A DNA stretch of 64,000 bases. It comes from Cyathus striatus. Its lineage: Eukaryota; Basidiomycota; Agaricomycetes; Agaricales; Nidulariaceae. This document shows positions 46,187-58,145 of the stretch, piece by piece; the stretch's first letter is position 1; each line of letters starts with the position of its first letter. The stretch is taken from positions 310,001 through 374,000 of the forward strand of contig JAOVFP010000010.1 of the NCBI GenBank assembly GCA_025738555.1, given 5' to 3'. Position numbers and translations under genes: made by a program. Under the pieces are notes generated by a model that had not been told where the DNA came from, did no database searches, and saw only the letters and a program-made list of their open reading frames with translations.

Positions 46187-47006
46187 CAGTCAAACTTGTA
46201 GTAACCCATAGGGGTCGGTGGACGTCTAAAACTATGGGTTATAGATGGTTATGGAGTGCTGCGACAAGCGCCGAAGATTACGTAATCTATTCCACTGGGT
46301 CACAGCCATCATTACGTAATAATATTTCTGTCGAAGTATTGCGTAATTGTTGTAGGCACCATACTTCGTGACCCTTCCGCGCGTATTGATGTGCAAAACT
46401 CGCGAGCTGAGACGTTATAGCTCTCATTTCATAGTACAATGCACTCTCTGGCACTAATGCTAATAGTCTTTGGATTGTGTGTCGGTGTCATTTTGTCAAC
46501 AAGGTTGCCTCCACCATGGTCATGCCAGGCTTCGTCCTCTTCTGAGATCTTTTCGTTGTGACGAAGACACATGTGCCTCTTAATGCGCCGCCTATTCTCC
46601 TCTGTTCCAGCCTTCAGAACATCTAGATGTGCTTTCATATTCGAGGTAGTCAATGGTAAAAGAGTGGTACGCCATAGTTTACAAGATGCTAAGATGCGGC
46701 GAAGAAGAAATATCTGGCTACATAGCAGGTGGAAACCACCTATGCCTATTTAATGTCAAAGAAAATCAAAACGAGAAAAGGAGAAAAGTTTACAATATTG
46801 CTGTCATGGAACCAGTAACCTATATGAGCTTGCTTGACCCTGCAGGAGCGCACTGGGTGCACAATATTTCCTTTTCAGGATGCAAGTATGGGTTACAGGC
46901 AATTTTCCCTATCCACCAATTCGGTGGATGAAAAAATCTATGGGCTATAGCCGATTATGGCTTCATACAGGTATGGACTATTACAAGTTTGACTTGAGTT
47001 TGATTG
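46187..47006. mobile_element. Decayed TA-target element with pogo-like ends
   Basis: Left end CAGTCAAACTTGTAGTAACC; right end an inverted copy with about ten extra bases; TA on both sides (46185-46186 and 47007-47008). The interior CCCATAGGGGTCGGTGGAC near the left end is shared with the element at 47478, so the two are related. No intact transposase is recognised. Confidence 0.55.
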
Positions 47007-47008
47007 TA

Positions 47009-47302
47009 GGATTGAATTGAAACTGAAGTCACTAAGCCCGAGCTCGGTTAAGCGCTACGCACAGAGACGAGCGGCCCTGCCGGGTAGCGCTCAACTGCAC
47101 GTCAGCGCTTCAACTGTGGGAAAATGGAAGCTCTCGCACGGACCATTGAATTCGAACCGAATCCATCTTTGTCAATGTCTAGCAAACGCTGGAACTTCAC
47201 GTCGAGAACACTCTCGAGACCACGGAGTCGGTGTTCGGACCATGGAGTACGGCGCATTGAACGAGTGGAACGGCCGTTTCATTGAGGAATTCAGGTGATG
47301 TA
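47009..47302. repeat. Cassette end and spacer module left of the nested elements
   Basis: Carries ACTAAGCCCGAGCTCGG (the empty version of the hAT target), CGGTTAAGCGCTACGC and the GTGGGAAAATGGAAGC block, then a module part like 39580-39690. No gene. Confidence 0.6.
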
Positions 47303-47477
47303 CTGTACTATTTCGACCAATTGTTCGCTCATTTGAGCGTGACCGAAAATTTGGGTTCATTGTTCAGTTCAGGGACCAGTTCAGCGCGTGACATGCTTAA
47401 GATTTGTTCATGCCAACAATGTTCATTGTCCTCAGATTTTTAACAATGACGAACATGAAACACTATTTTATGATATA

Positions 47478-48272
47478 CAGTCGAACCTGTCATAACTCAT
47501 AGGGGTCGGTGGACCTGAAAAGTTATGAGTTTTCGTGGGTTATGACTTGTCGCGACACACACATATATATTACGTAATACGATTTGACAGTGTGGTATAT
47601 TACGTAATACGCCTTACACGCGGGAAAAGAACTGAGTGATCTTGGTGGGCACCATGCTATGCGGCTGTTCAATATGAGTTTGACGTCCAAACGCTGCAAG
47701 TTCCTTCTCCAACTTTTGTGCATATGTATAATTTATATCCGACACGTACTTACCAAGAATAATTGCCACTTCAAGTGCTTCCCATCGTGTGGGTTTAACT
47801 TGAAGTTCCTCCATATTATCATCATCCCCACCATTAACTTCTAGTATTTCCTCTATTACACATGTCCATAATGGCCTGATATATATCTTCGTCACTGGTG
47901 TGTCTGGGATTAAAATATTGAAACTCTAGCTATGCTATGGCTGCCCATTGTTGCACTCGTGCTTAGCTCCATCAGAAAATTTATAAGAAACACTTGAAAA
48001 ACATTTGGAAATGTTTCATAATGTATTCACTATATTCCAGCGCAGCCAATTGGCGAAAGATAGACACAAAGAGTGCATTGTTACATATATATTTCTATTT
48101 TAAGACATTATTATGAGTTTTGGAACCGCACCAAACCTATGAGTTATTGCGTTTCACAGGATTATGACATTTTTGACCAATCCTCCCGCCCACCGATTTG
48201 GTGGACTCGAAATCTTATGAGTTTGTACAGGTTATGACTTGTTGCGGTTATGAGTTAGGACAAGTTCGACTG
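47478..48272. mobile_element. pogo/Tigger-like element nested in the MITE
   Basis: The ends CAGTCGAACCTGTCATAAC and the inverted CAGTCGAACTTGTCCTAAC face each other, flanked by TA (47476-47477 and 48273-48274). GGGGTCGGTGGAC lies just inside the left end, with the inverted CCACCGATTTGGTGG near the right. It keeps only the C-terminal part of a transposase on the minus strand. Confidence 0.8.
47614..47895 (-). pseudogene. C-terminal remnant of a pogo-type transposase
   Basis: The frame reads ...VKPTRWEALEVAIILGKYV... and ends PTKITQFFSRV. An EAL-x-x-A helix and a final K-I-T-x-F-F motif are familiar at the C-terminus of pogo/Tigger-family transposases. The helix-turn-helix and DDE core are missing, so this is a leftover in a non-autonomous element. 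Confidence 0.5.
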
Positions 48273-48428
48273 TAATACATACATCTAACGTAAAAAAAAA
48301 TTTATCAAAATTATGCCTTATTTAATTGCCTTGACCCTTTGTTCAATGCTCTCTGGGATGCGTGACAAGGCCCCGTTCAGAGACCCTGCGTGACGCGTGA
48401 CCGAACAATCGGTCGAAATAGTACAGTA

Positions 48429-51400
48429 CTCCCACACGAGTAGAGAATTCCTCCCACATCCCTTTCGGTAACCACGCCAGCGGAGCTGCGCCAAACCCAC
48501 GAAAGCGTTTCCAGCTCCCAGTAATTGACCACGAAGAAGTGGGTACATGCACGTCAGTTCTTCCCTCCCAACCATGCGTTACTAACAAGCCTCCTTTCAA
48601 GCATAGAACCACTCATCATCCATCTTTGCCCTCCACCAACATCTACACTCCAGGCAACCAAATCAAACAAACCATCAATTCGAGCCTTATCGAAGATGCG
48701 ACTACTTCCACCCTCCTGAACGTTCATCCGGCGGGAGAGTTATTTATGTTGAAGCTGGGACGAGTCTTGGGCGTTTGGGATGCTTCTGAAGCGTACGTCT
48801 TTCTCTTTTTTATATTGTAGCAGGGTGTTGATGAGATGGGTATCTGTAGACCACCGACGTTTTCTTCACTGAACCTATTTCACGCGTGCGTTTTCCGCTC
48901 TTCCACTTCCCCTCCCCTCTAATTAAACCACATACAGGATAATAGTACGCACAGATCTCGCCTTCCGAAACGCCATAGAAGGAGCCGAAGACGCTTCCAT
49001 CGAATTCCTCGCCTCCCTCTCGGAGCCTCTCCCCACTCACTCCAAACGATACCCTAATCAGAATCGCAGCCTCCGGAAGAACACCATACGTCATCTCTGC
49101 TCTTTCATAAGCGAGGGCACGGGATGCTCTAGCCCTCGGTCTGGCGTTCGTTTCTCCTAGCGAGATGAAGGAGAGGGGGGAATGCGAGGTGGTTGTTGAG
49201 TGTGCTGTTATTGGGGAGGTTGTTACGGGTGTCTACCACGAGCTCGCTGACGTTATCGAAGGGAAGGCTATTCGTCGAATGAGACAGCCGATTGGGGTAC
49301 ACAGTATCCTCAGGCCAGTACTAGGTGGTGTAGAATGAAGAATAGATGACGCGTAGCTTTGCTGCAGATTGAGTATCGCCTTTAATGGTACGTCCGCCCC
49401 TCATATGTATTCAACTGGCGCTCTGGCTAACCTACTGACAGGGCTCGAACATTCTTCCACCCCCAATACTATAATGCTCCCAGAAATCACATCATGCACT
49501 CCTCTCCACCGCCTTTTCACTTATGAAATCAGTGCTACCTCCTACGCACGCTGCAGTGATACAACAACATAGTCCACGAGAGGGTGGTGTACACCAGCAA
49601 CATGCTCGACTCGCACCCCTCTTCCTCGGACTGCTTATTGAACGTCAGAACGTATGTATGTAGTAGTTTAACTCTTATAAAGTTTCGAGAAGGATAATTT
49701 GGTGTTCTTAGATCTTTGTTTCGTCTCTATGTAGGCTCAAATCGAAGTTCAACATTGCAGGTCACTACAGACTGCGTGTGCCTGTAACGCTGATCATATA
49801 ACGGTATTAACCAGTGTAACATGTTTTGACAAGGTATGTTGGCTACTTTGTCGTTCAGTAACGTCGTTCAAACTTTCAAATTCCTAGCTATCACATCAGT
49901 CCGTCCGTCTCTCCTATAATCTCGTACTCAACCAACCCATCAAGATGGTGTCTATCACCTATCAGCAACAAACCACGAGCCTGTTCATTGAGCGCATTGG
50001 CGCTCTTTCCATCGCCCGACCTTCTCTAACCCGGTAACAAACACGATCATATCCCAACCTACAATCAACTCGGAGATACGGCTGCGTATTCATCATGGTC
50101 AGTGAAGTGCCGAAGGTGTACCAACTAAATAGTACGTCTTTCTCTCGCCCACGTTGGCATTCGCTCTTGAAAGTATGACGTACGATTAAAGTTGTGACCT
50201 ATATCTGCATGGGATCGCATGTATACCTTGCTCTTTTAATAAAGTTCTTTCGCATCCTTCTTAAGAACTCGAGGGTTGTCGCTCTCACACGGGGTTATTT
50301 TTACCTACTAACGTCGATGCGATCGTTAATAGCATTTTCGGAGAACCTGTCGAACACACTGATCAAGGTGGGCGTTTCTTATCATCGTTGGTGTATTTAA
50401 TCGATGGGATCGATTCGACATGTCAGCGGTTTACGAAGACTCGAGTGCCTGCGTACGTTTATTTAGCAAGTGCATTCAAGGGTGATCGCCCTTCTTTGCT
50501 CCTGCACAAGCTCCTTCGCGTGAGCCCTGTAGCTGATAGTAATTATTATTTGTTACATGTTCTTAGTACATGAATCAAGAACGATTTCAGGTCTTGGTCA
50601 TTCCAAAGAATTCACAGCAGAGAAGTTACATGCAATCCGCGAGAAATTGAACGAACTTTAGTACTTACTGTGAACCGTAAGTTCAATGGTCCATGCGCAA
50701 TATTTGAAGATTCCCACAGCAGAACCTTCCGGACTCGGAGGATCGGACCGAGTCCCGAATACCAATATCGGGCTGGTCCATCGCCGAGTTCTTTCTCGCT
50801 TCAAATCACAACATGCGCTTGCCTCACACTCGAGAGAAGGCATCCTCGAAACCTCCTCGAAACCATGCCTTGGATCCATCACTGTGCTCTGGCTCACGCA
50901 CTGACGCTTCCCCTTTGCTTTGACTTTTAAGAGCTTTCACTTCTCGTCTGGGGTAAGATCTGCTTTACTAGCTATATCTTCCAGCAACCGTGCAATCTCT
51001 GCAACTAGTCTGACAAACCCTCATAACACTAAAGATAATATAAATAGCTCGCGTTACTTGTACTTCCCCCTGTTTGAACTACTTATATGACGAGCCACAC
51101 ATACGCTAACTTCTAAGGGCAAGTTCAAGTTCCAAGTTGCACAGAAAGAAGAGGCATCGGTTCCCTGGTTCGTGTTTTGCATCTCTCAGGTCTTTGGTTC
51201 TAGCTTGTTGTCTAACGCTACTAGGATCAGACGCTTTCAACTTTGAAGCTATAAGAACGCATCGACATGTGCATGCACCTTTCTCGATGGATCATGAAAT
51301 AAGCACGACGGTGATTTTCGTCACTGTACAGCCACGTACCCCTGGCGCCGGCATTGTTAACGCAGATCCTAGACCAACATTTACACGTTAAATGTAGTAC

Positions 51401-53003
51401 TTAACAAGGATGGTAGATAGTCAGTTAAAGCTATACCAGACCAGTAAATAGTTTGAATGTAACGAGACAACGGCGGTCCAGGATAAAACATCTGCATAGC
51501 AGCATCTTCACTTCTTCATGAATCACATCTTCACAGCATTCATTCCTTATGTCTCTAAATGGGAACTTCCGGGTGTGAGTGGCAACCCTTCAGACAAGTG
51601 GTTGACACGAGCACGCGGCTTCTGCGTGTTCAGTGTTGTTAATAGTATATGTGGTTGTTCCCCCCACCCCTGGCGACTCGCCTCTTCGTTTAACACCTTT
51701 GTCAGGAAAACTAAGTTTTCCCTGCATTGCATTACGGTCCATTGGGCTCTTCCACTACGAAAGCCATAACGCTCCCAGCCTCTCATTCAACACTTCATCC
51801 CCATCATCCTCTTAACGTACGAAATCACCACTCATTCCCACGCATGCTGCATCAATACAACAACCAAATCAATGAGGAGAAAGCGTACTACGTCGGTGAC
51901 ATGTGCAACGTGAAACCTTTTCTTCCTAGGATTGCTTATTCAACAGCAGAATGTATTCATGCGGCAGTGTATCTTATATAAAATGTCGAGAGGAATAATT
52001 TGGTGTTCCGTCTCTCATTTTCTGGTCTTCTATGTAGGTTCAACACGTTCAACATTGCAGGACACGACGGACTGCATGAAGTTGAGCGCACCTGCTATAC
52101 TTACAACGTAACGGTAGTAACCAGTGTAACACGTTTTAACAAAGTAAGTTCTCTATATTTGTCATTCCATAGAGTAATGCACCTTCCATACTTTCAAATT
52201 CACAGCTAATACATCCATCTGTCCTTCCCTCCTGCAACCCGTACTCAACCAACCATAAGATGGCATCCACCACCTCTCAATACCAACTACAACGAGGCTT
52301 GTTGATCTAGCGCATTAGCGCTCATTCCATCACCCGACCCTCCATACCCCAACCAACACGATCAAATCCCAGCTTACAGCTTTGAAGTGCCGAAGGCGTA
52401 AATTACTGTGTGCAGAGCTACTGGACAATAGAGATGTGAAGTGTCAGCTTTTAAATGTACGACAGGCTAGTATGGCTTCATCTTGCTCACGTTGACATTC
52501 GCTCCTGAAAGCGGGACTTGTACTTTTATTTCCATTGGCGCTTATCAAGTTGTCACCTATATCTGCACGGGGTCGCATGTATACCTGCTGTGCACTTTTA
52601 ATAAATTTCTTTCACGTCCTTCTTAAGAACTCGAGGTAGTCGCTCTCACAAAGGTTATTTTACTTATTAACGTGCGATGCGATCGTTAACAGTAATTTCG
52701 GAGAGACTGTCAAACACGTTGAGGTGGGCATGTCTTATCGTCGCTGGTGTATTTATAGTGATCGATTCGAAGCTCAGGTCAGCAGACTAAGAATAGTGCT
52801 TACGTATGTTATTTAGTAAACGTATTTATGGGTGATCGCTTTGTGTCGAAGGATCTTTCCCTTCTTCACTCCTACATACACCAGCTCCCACGTGCACGTC
52901 TGTAACTGAGTGTAATTATTATTTGTTACATGTTGTTTTGTGCACGAATCATAGGCGATTCTAGGTCCACCTTGCTTATCCTCTCATACTTTTCGTGAAC
53001 ACA
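48429..53003. repeat. Spacer modules and orphan promoters between C and B2
   Basis: 48430-50340 duplicates 39700-41640, with an intron-like segment near 49388. A B-type promoter copy without a gene is at 50330-50560. 50640-50930 resembles 32740-32900. A C-type promoter relic is at 51635-51720, followed at once by module sequence (CTCTTCCACTACGAAAGCC). The true B2 upstream block begins near 52620. The frame at 51137-51391 is isolated and unsupported. No gene is seen. Confidence 0.55.
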
Positions 53004-56000
53004 ATGTCTTTCAATGGAGCACACGGGTTCAACATAATTGTTAACCGGGATTTCAATCAAGTCGATATGAGTGGTCGGGGAAATGTTGGTATGACTTCCG
53101 TAAATTGCATTTATCAATTTGCTTATGATTGTAGAAATGATGAGTCTCGTAAATGCTGCTTGCCCAGGTGCAAGTCACGAATCTGCAGAACGTTCTGATC
53201 CGCCAGGATGCCATCCTAAAACTAGAAAGAAAATCATTGAAGACATTATGGATTGGGTCAATTCATCAGATCCAGAGAAAAGAATGATGTGTTTCAATGG
53301 TGTTGCTGGTGCAGGAAAGTCAGCTATCGCTCAGACGATTGCTGAAAGAAGTTTCCATGAGAGGAAATTACTATCTAGTTTCTTTTTTTCGTGGACAGCT
53401 ACTGGGAGTGGAAGAGATGATGGAAGCAGACTTATCCCGACCATCGCATATCATCTTGCGATTGCGATACCAGAAGCAGCAAACTTTATTATCGCAGAGC
53501 TAAATCGAGATCCAGCGTTGTTGCACCATTCTATGGAAGTACAACTGAAGAGACTTATTATGGACCCTATAGAACATCTCAGAGGTATTGGAAAAGCCTA
53601 CGTCCCGTACTTGGTGATAATTGATGGCCTGGATGAGTGCAATGGGTTGCAAGTGCAATCACGGATTATAAAAACAATTGCTGGCACCTTGAAACAATCA
53701 CCAGTCCACATGCGATTTTTAATTGTAAGCCGACCTGAACGGGAAATTCAAAAAACATTCAATTTGTTATCTATCAACAATGTATCTGTGCTACTTTCAC
53801 TTAATGATGACTCCAGCGCTTATCATGATATCGAAGTATATCTTAAAAGCGAGTTTGATAAAATGAAAAAGACACATACCTTAGCAGCTTACTTATCTGA
53901 TGATTTGAACTGGCCATCAGAGTCGGACATAAGGACATTGGTCAATAGGTCATCCAGACAGTTCATTTATGCCTCAACTGTCATGAAATATATAGTCAAT
54001 GATGATAGAGATCCTCGAGAAGCACTCAATGGTATTATTCACAGGTCAATAGAAAACATGTTTGACAAAAATCCATTTGCACAGTTAGATGCACTGTACA
54101 ATCAAATACTTTCTGTGGCTGCCTCTAAAACTAAGGGAGGGAGAGATGCAATTTTTACTGTGCTGCAAGTCATAGTACTCTTCAACAATATTCGTACCTT
54201 CTATGATGATCAGACAATATTTTCCACTGGTGCAATGGCCCAATTTTTAAGGATTAAAAAATCTGACCTGGAGTTATGGATGGTTCACCTTCACTCAATA
54301 ATACTTCTTTCTGCTGATAGGGTTAGTATTAGATTTTATCATGCTTCTGCTAAAGACTTCTTGTTGGACTCTTCAAGGTCAGGATTATTTTTCATTGATT
54401 CCATATAAGGGAATATATTTATGGCACAACGTTGCCTAGCTACAATTCAGCATATGATGAAGCTCAGAACACTGGATACTATGGTCATTGTCTGGAATCC
54501 AATAGCTATAAAAGAACATGAGATATATAGGGATGTGCAGAAATATGCTCTTTACTGCTATTTCTTCCATGTGATGGGCAGCAATTTCAATAATCAGTTA
54601 TTAAATGAATTTTTTCAGCTGCAAGATGTTGGAATCATTAATTTTATGATCTGTGAGCCATATCATTACATAATTGATGCACTTAGACCATTATTTGATG
54701 TAAAAGTAAGTATAATTATTTACTTTCATAAAAGGCTATCCTGATCACATACAATAGAACTTTGCTGTTCCAATCTCAGAAAAAGCAGAAGATATTTGCA
54801 GATGCATAAGCAATACAATGGACCAATATTTTTTCGAAAATTACTCTGATACTGAGGAAATATATATAAATGCCATACACATCATCAGTCTGGTATTACC
54901 TAAAACAGAAATTGAATGCTGGTTAGCAGCAATAATGGATTGCCCTGTGCGAGGAAAATATTTCTATTTGGGCAATGATAAATGTCAATTTTTGATTCTC
55001 CGAATTCTGGAGCAGCTGTGCAAGGTGTATGTTATCGGCCATTAATCATTTCCAGTGAATGTAATTAGTTTTGACCTAACTTTTCTTGTAGAGATTCTGG
55101 AACGTACCCGATTCAGGTGTTTGGTTTCGAACTTGACAAATATCCATGGATCATTGAATATTTACTCAAAAGAATTAAACCGTCATTGGAATTTGGAATT
55201 TCCATTCAAAAAATGCTTCTAGCTCTAGAAATTCTCATTGCAGAATTTGATAGGACAGTCCATCCTGCCTCACTGAATTATATCATGTGGTATCATGACA
55301 AGATAGATATAAATGATATAATAAAATCTTTTCAGGATTATCTATTGGTATGTTTTTCGTCATTTATATTCACCAGTGACTTCTAAATATTTGCATTATA
55401 GCAATTTGATTTACTATCAGAGAAAAAGAACAATTTAGATGAAAATTTGAACCACATGGAAGGAATACAAACAGCAGAAAGTGTTAAGCAGAAACATACA
55501 ACATGACACACTAAAGAAGCAAAGAATATCAAGGAGTCAATCTCAAGTCAAACATACAACCAAGAGTCTCATCGAGAGTCAGATGATGATTTAGATCTTG
55601 AAAATGACACATTCCCAACCAATCCCTATGCATACATACAACCACCCGCTGCAGTCAACAATGAGGCTACCCAAGGATCGTTGCCAGAGACCAACAGCGA
55701 TTTGGAGGTAAAGGATATTCTGTATAGTCCCCCAAGGCTGAGATCTGATGCATATCCAACCAATCCCTACAAATACCTCCACTACTCTCTACGGACAGCA
55801 ACGAGGCTGTCCAAGGATCATTGCCATATGCCAACAGCGATTTGGAGGTAGATGAAGAGGTCGACAAAGAAGATCACGGTAGTGCAAATATTTCAAACAT
55901 CAGTATGAAGGGCATAGACCAGAACTCTCAGCCTCAGGAAACTATGCAGAATATCTTGCATTGTAATTTGAACATGGAAAGAGAAGCTAGCAAGTTAGTT

Positions 56001-56249
56001 GACAATGATCACATAGCAAGTGTGGAAGTCAATAAGCAGTCAATTGAGAGAGTTAGACATGTAGATGCAGTTTTGCACATTCCAGAATTTAATAGTAACC
56101 AACCAAAGGTTCAACTCAGAGCAAAGATCACAGGCCGTAATATGTCCAAAGAACAAATTCAGGAAACTTTTGTGAATAGTTCAGGAGTGACTGAAGTGAG
56201 ATCAGGCAATAAGAGCTTATGGAAGTGTCTTCTCCATTGCTTTATGTAA
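53004..56249 (+). pseudogene. NACHT-domain NLR-like gene B2, multiply disabled
   Basis: Exons on the B1 model: 53004-53088, 53135-54705, 54758-55026, 55092-55347 and from 55402. Introns are 46, 52, 65 and 54 nt, the same sizes as in B1. The N-terminal motif, Walker A (GVAGAGKS) and Walker B (LVIIDGLDECN) are intact. Three lesions are visible: TAA at 54406-54408 (codon 453, where B1 has AAA), TGA at 55504-55506 in the tail exon, and a -1 frameshift near 55775 within the repeated tail unit. The tail then reads on in the shifted frame to 56249 (NSDLEVDEEVDKEDHGSAN). The B1 premature stop is CGA here, so the two B copies were disabled separately. Confidence 0.85.
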
Positions 56250-57105
56250 ACATTTAGTGTGTGTACTGGTTAGTAGTTACTTGTCAGAGGGATAGAAATC
56301 TCTGGTTTGTTATTATTTATGGATTATCAGAAGTCATATGTGCTTTGTCCCAGTGTGCTTTTTAATATACAAATTGTTTCTTGGCATGCATAAGTAGAAT
56401 ACCATCTAAGTTCAAGATTGGACAGGAATTGATCCTTCACATTTTCCTACCTCCCATACCATCGACTTCATCAGCAAAACATGTGGAACTTTAAGATGTC
56501 TTTCAGTGTCTTTTGAAATACCAAAAAGATAACGATGTAAAAGAACAAAGACCCCAGTGTCATTCTAATACTAGGTCAATTTTCTTTGATAGATGATATG
56601 TGTCTTTTAAAGACAGAATGTCTTTGTAAAGACTGAAGAAGACCTCCATGAATTTCAAATGTTCTGTATTAAAAACGTATACATAATGCTCTCATATATG
56701 AAATAAAACATGTTAGTTGTGAAGTACTACATAAATACAATTAAGCTACTTGAAATGAAATATCGACACCTCTGAACTCATCTCACGGGCCCTTCATATT
56801 GCTAATAGCAATGTCCCTCCCTATATCTTCGTCGAAATGTGATGCATTTAAATCACCTTGCTGGTAGATTAAATGATGAGTACATTTTGGTAAGAGTGTA
56901 ATAAGCTGTTGAGATTATCAATACCTTTTCGTGAAAACTCCCTTGGTCTATGTTCCGATCCTATACAATAAATATAACACTATAATGAAATTCCATGCTG
57001 AAGATCATAATCTGAGCAAGGAGATTAGGAACATCTATTGTTTTACAAAAATGACTTACCTAACAACAGCCTTCCGAAGAGAAAAGGATGAAGATAATGA
57101 CATAC
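56250..57105. other. B2 3' flank, then DNA without a B1 counterpart
   Basis: 56250-56470 matches the B1 flank up to ACCATCGACTT. From there to about 58140 the two flanks differ: B2 has about 1.65 kb that B1 lacks. It includes the minus-strand coding candidate next to this stretch. Open minus-strand pieces at about 56830-56960 could be its last exons, but I could not settle the splicing. Confidence 0.4.
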
Positions 57106-57628
57106 CTTGAAATTTGATGTAGCCCTCCACCCTCCCATAATCGTGACGACAACACTTCTGAAAGTAAGCTCTTGTGGAGCGTGAAACAGACCTATAGAAT
57201 GTAACCCGGTATTAGATTTAGCCTTGAACAGTGACAGATGTGAGCAAGCAGCGGCTGCAGAGCTTACAATAGCCTGAGAGCAATCAGAAAGTGAATGGAT
57301 CCTTAGAATCTTGGTGACAACCAGTCCAGCTAATGGTGCACCAGATATTATACCAGCAAAGAGATAAAGTACTGCAGATGCCAATGTAATGAAAGCAAGT
57401 AGAGCCTCGATGAAGAGCGTGGGTAGGGTCAAAGGAGGAAGGAAAGAAGAGCTGGGGTAATAGGTATCAACACGAGCAAGTCAGTTCTCTAACTAGAGAT
57501 TAGAACAGAGCTTCAAATGATATAGCAGTCTCAACTTCCATGGACCACTCTCGCATCAAGATACTTATCAAGGCTTGAGCCCACTGGGCAACTACTGGGT
57601 GTGTCGAGCAATATCGATGTGATTCCAT
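57106..57628 (-). CDS. Unidentified minus-strand gene fragment, hydrophobic
   Basis: Exons 57628-57507 and 57451-57106 join in frame across a 55-nt intron (GTTCTA, CTGAC branch, CCCCAG). The translation is free of stops for 156 codons: MESHRYCSTHPVVAQWAQAL..., then hydrophobic stretches (FIEALLAFITLASAVLYLF and SGAPLAGLVVTKIL). A good donor (GTATGT) follows SNFK, so more exons lie to the left. Upstream, the frame stays open to about 57675, and a separate open stretch at 57869-58009 may be an earlier exon. I do not recognise the family. It lies in the DNA present after B2 but not after B1. Whether it is a membrane protein or a buried helical domain is undecided. Confidence 0.35.
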
Positions 57629-57699
57629 GGACCATAAGCATAAAACGAGCCCCGACAGCTGATGAAAGTTTTGAACTTATTTCATGTAGTGGTGTCGAC

Positions 57700-58140
57700 C
57701 ACTTCCCATATGTAATACGTCAGAAGCGGCACCTCAGACAAGGGTGGATCGGATCGCCGCAAATATGGTACAACCCAATTTACTTAACAATTAGAATAGT
57801 TATTAAAATATGTTATCTGACCAATGTGTAAGCGAATCTAGAATATGTGCAAGAATGGGAAAACTAACCAATCCATGCACGATATTTACAATAAGATCCG
57901 TGACCCCATCCGTTCCTAGGCCAATCAGAAAATTTTCGGAGGCTCGGTTCACGTTGCACAGGTAAAATCGGCACGAAACAATTGGAACAATAAGCAGATG
58001 TATTACCAAATTTAGAATTTTCTAATGCATCTGACACATTACATATTTTATGGCATATTCTAATTGTTACAAAAATCGGGATGTACCATATTTACATGAA
58101 CCCGATTTAGGCCTGTCTGAGGTGCGGGTATTGTGAGGAT
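57700..58140. mobile_element. Possible decayed inverted-repeat element
   Basis: AAATATGGTAC with CACCTCAGACA outside it (57725-57770) faces an inverted similar pair (GTACCATATTT and CTGTCTGAGGTGC, 58084-58128). The similarity is patchy over about 60 bases, and I cannot place a target duplication. Confidence 0.25.
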
Positions 58141-58145
58141 GTATG

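Larger units (their letters stand above)
47303..48426. mobile_element. TA-target MITE carrying a nested element
   Basis: The ends CTGTACTATTTCGACC are inverted to each other for about 25 bp, flanked by TA (47301-47302 and 48427-48428). Without its 795-bp guest it would be about 327 bp. The duplicated spacer at about 39685-39700 reads GGTGTACTCCC with no insertion, giving a clean empty site. Confidence 0.8.

Noticed and set aside
46429..46931. Two frames inside the element at 46187-47006 considered as transposase
   Set aside because: Neither shows a DDE motif or helix-turn-helix. They are short and on opposite strands, and the element is decayed.
51137..51391. 84-codon + strand frame that begins MHRKKRHRF
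   Set aside because: It is isolated, with no paralogue in the window, no recognisable family and no supporting neighbours.
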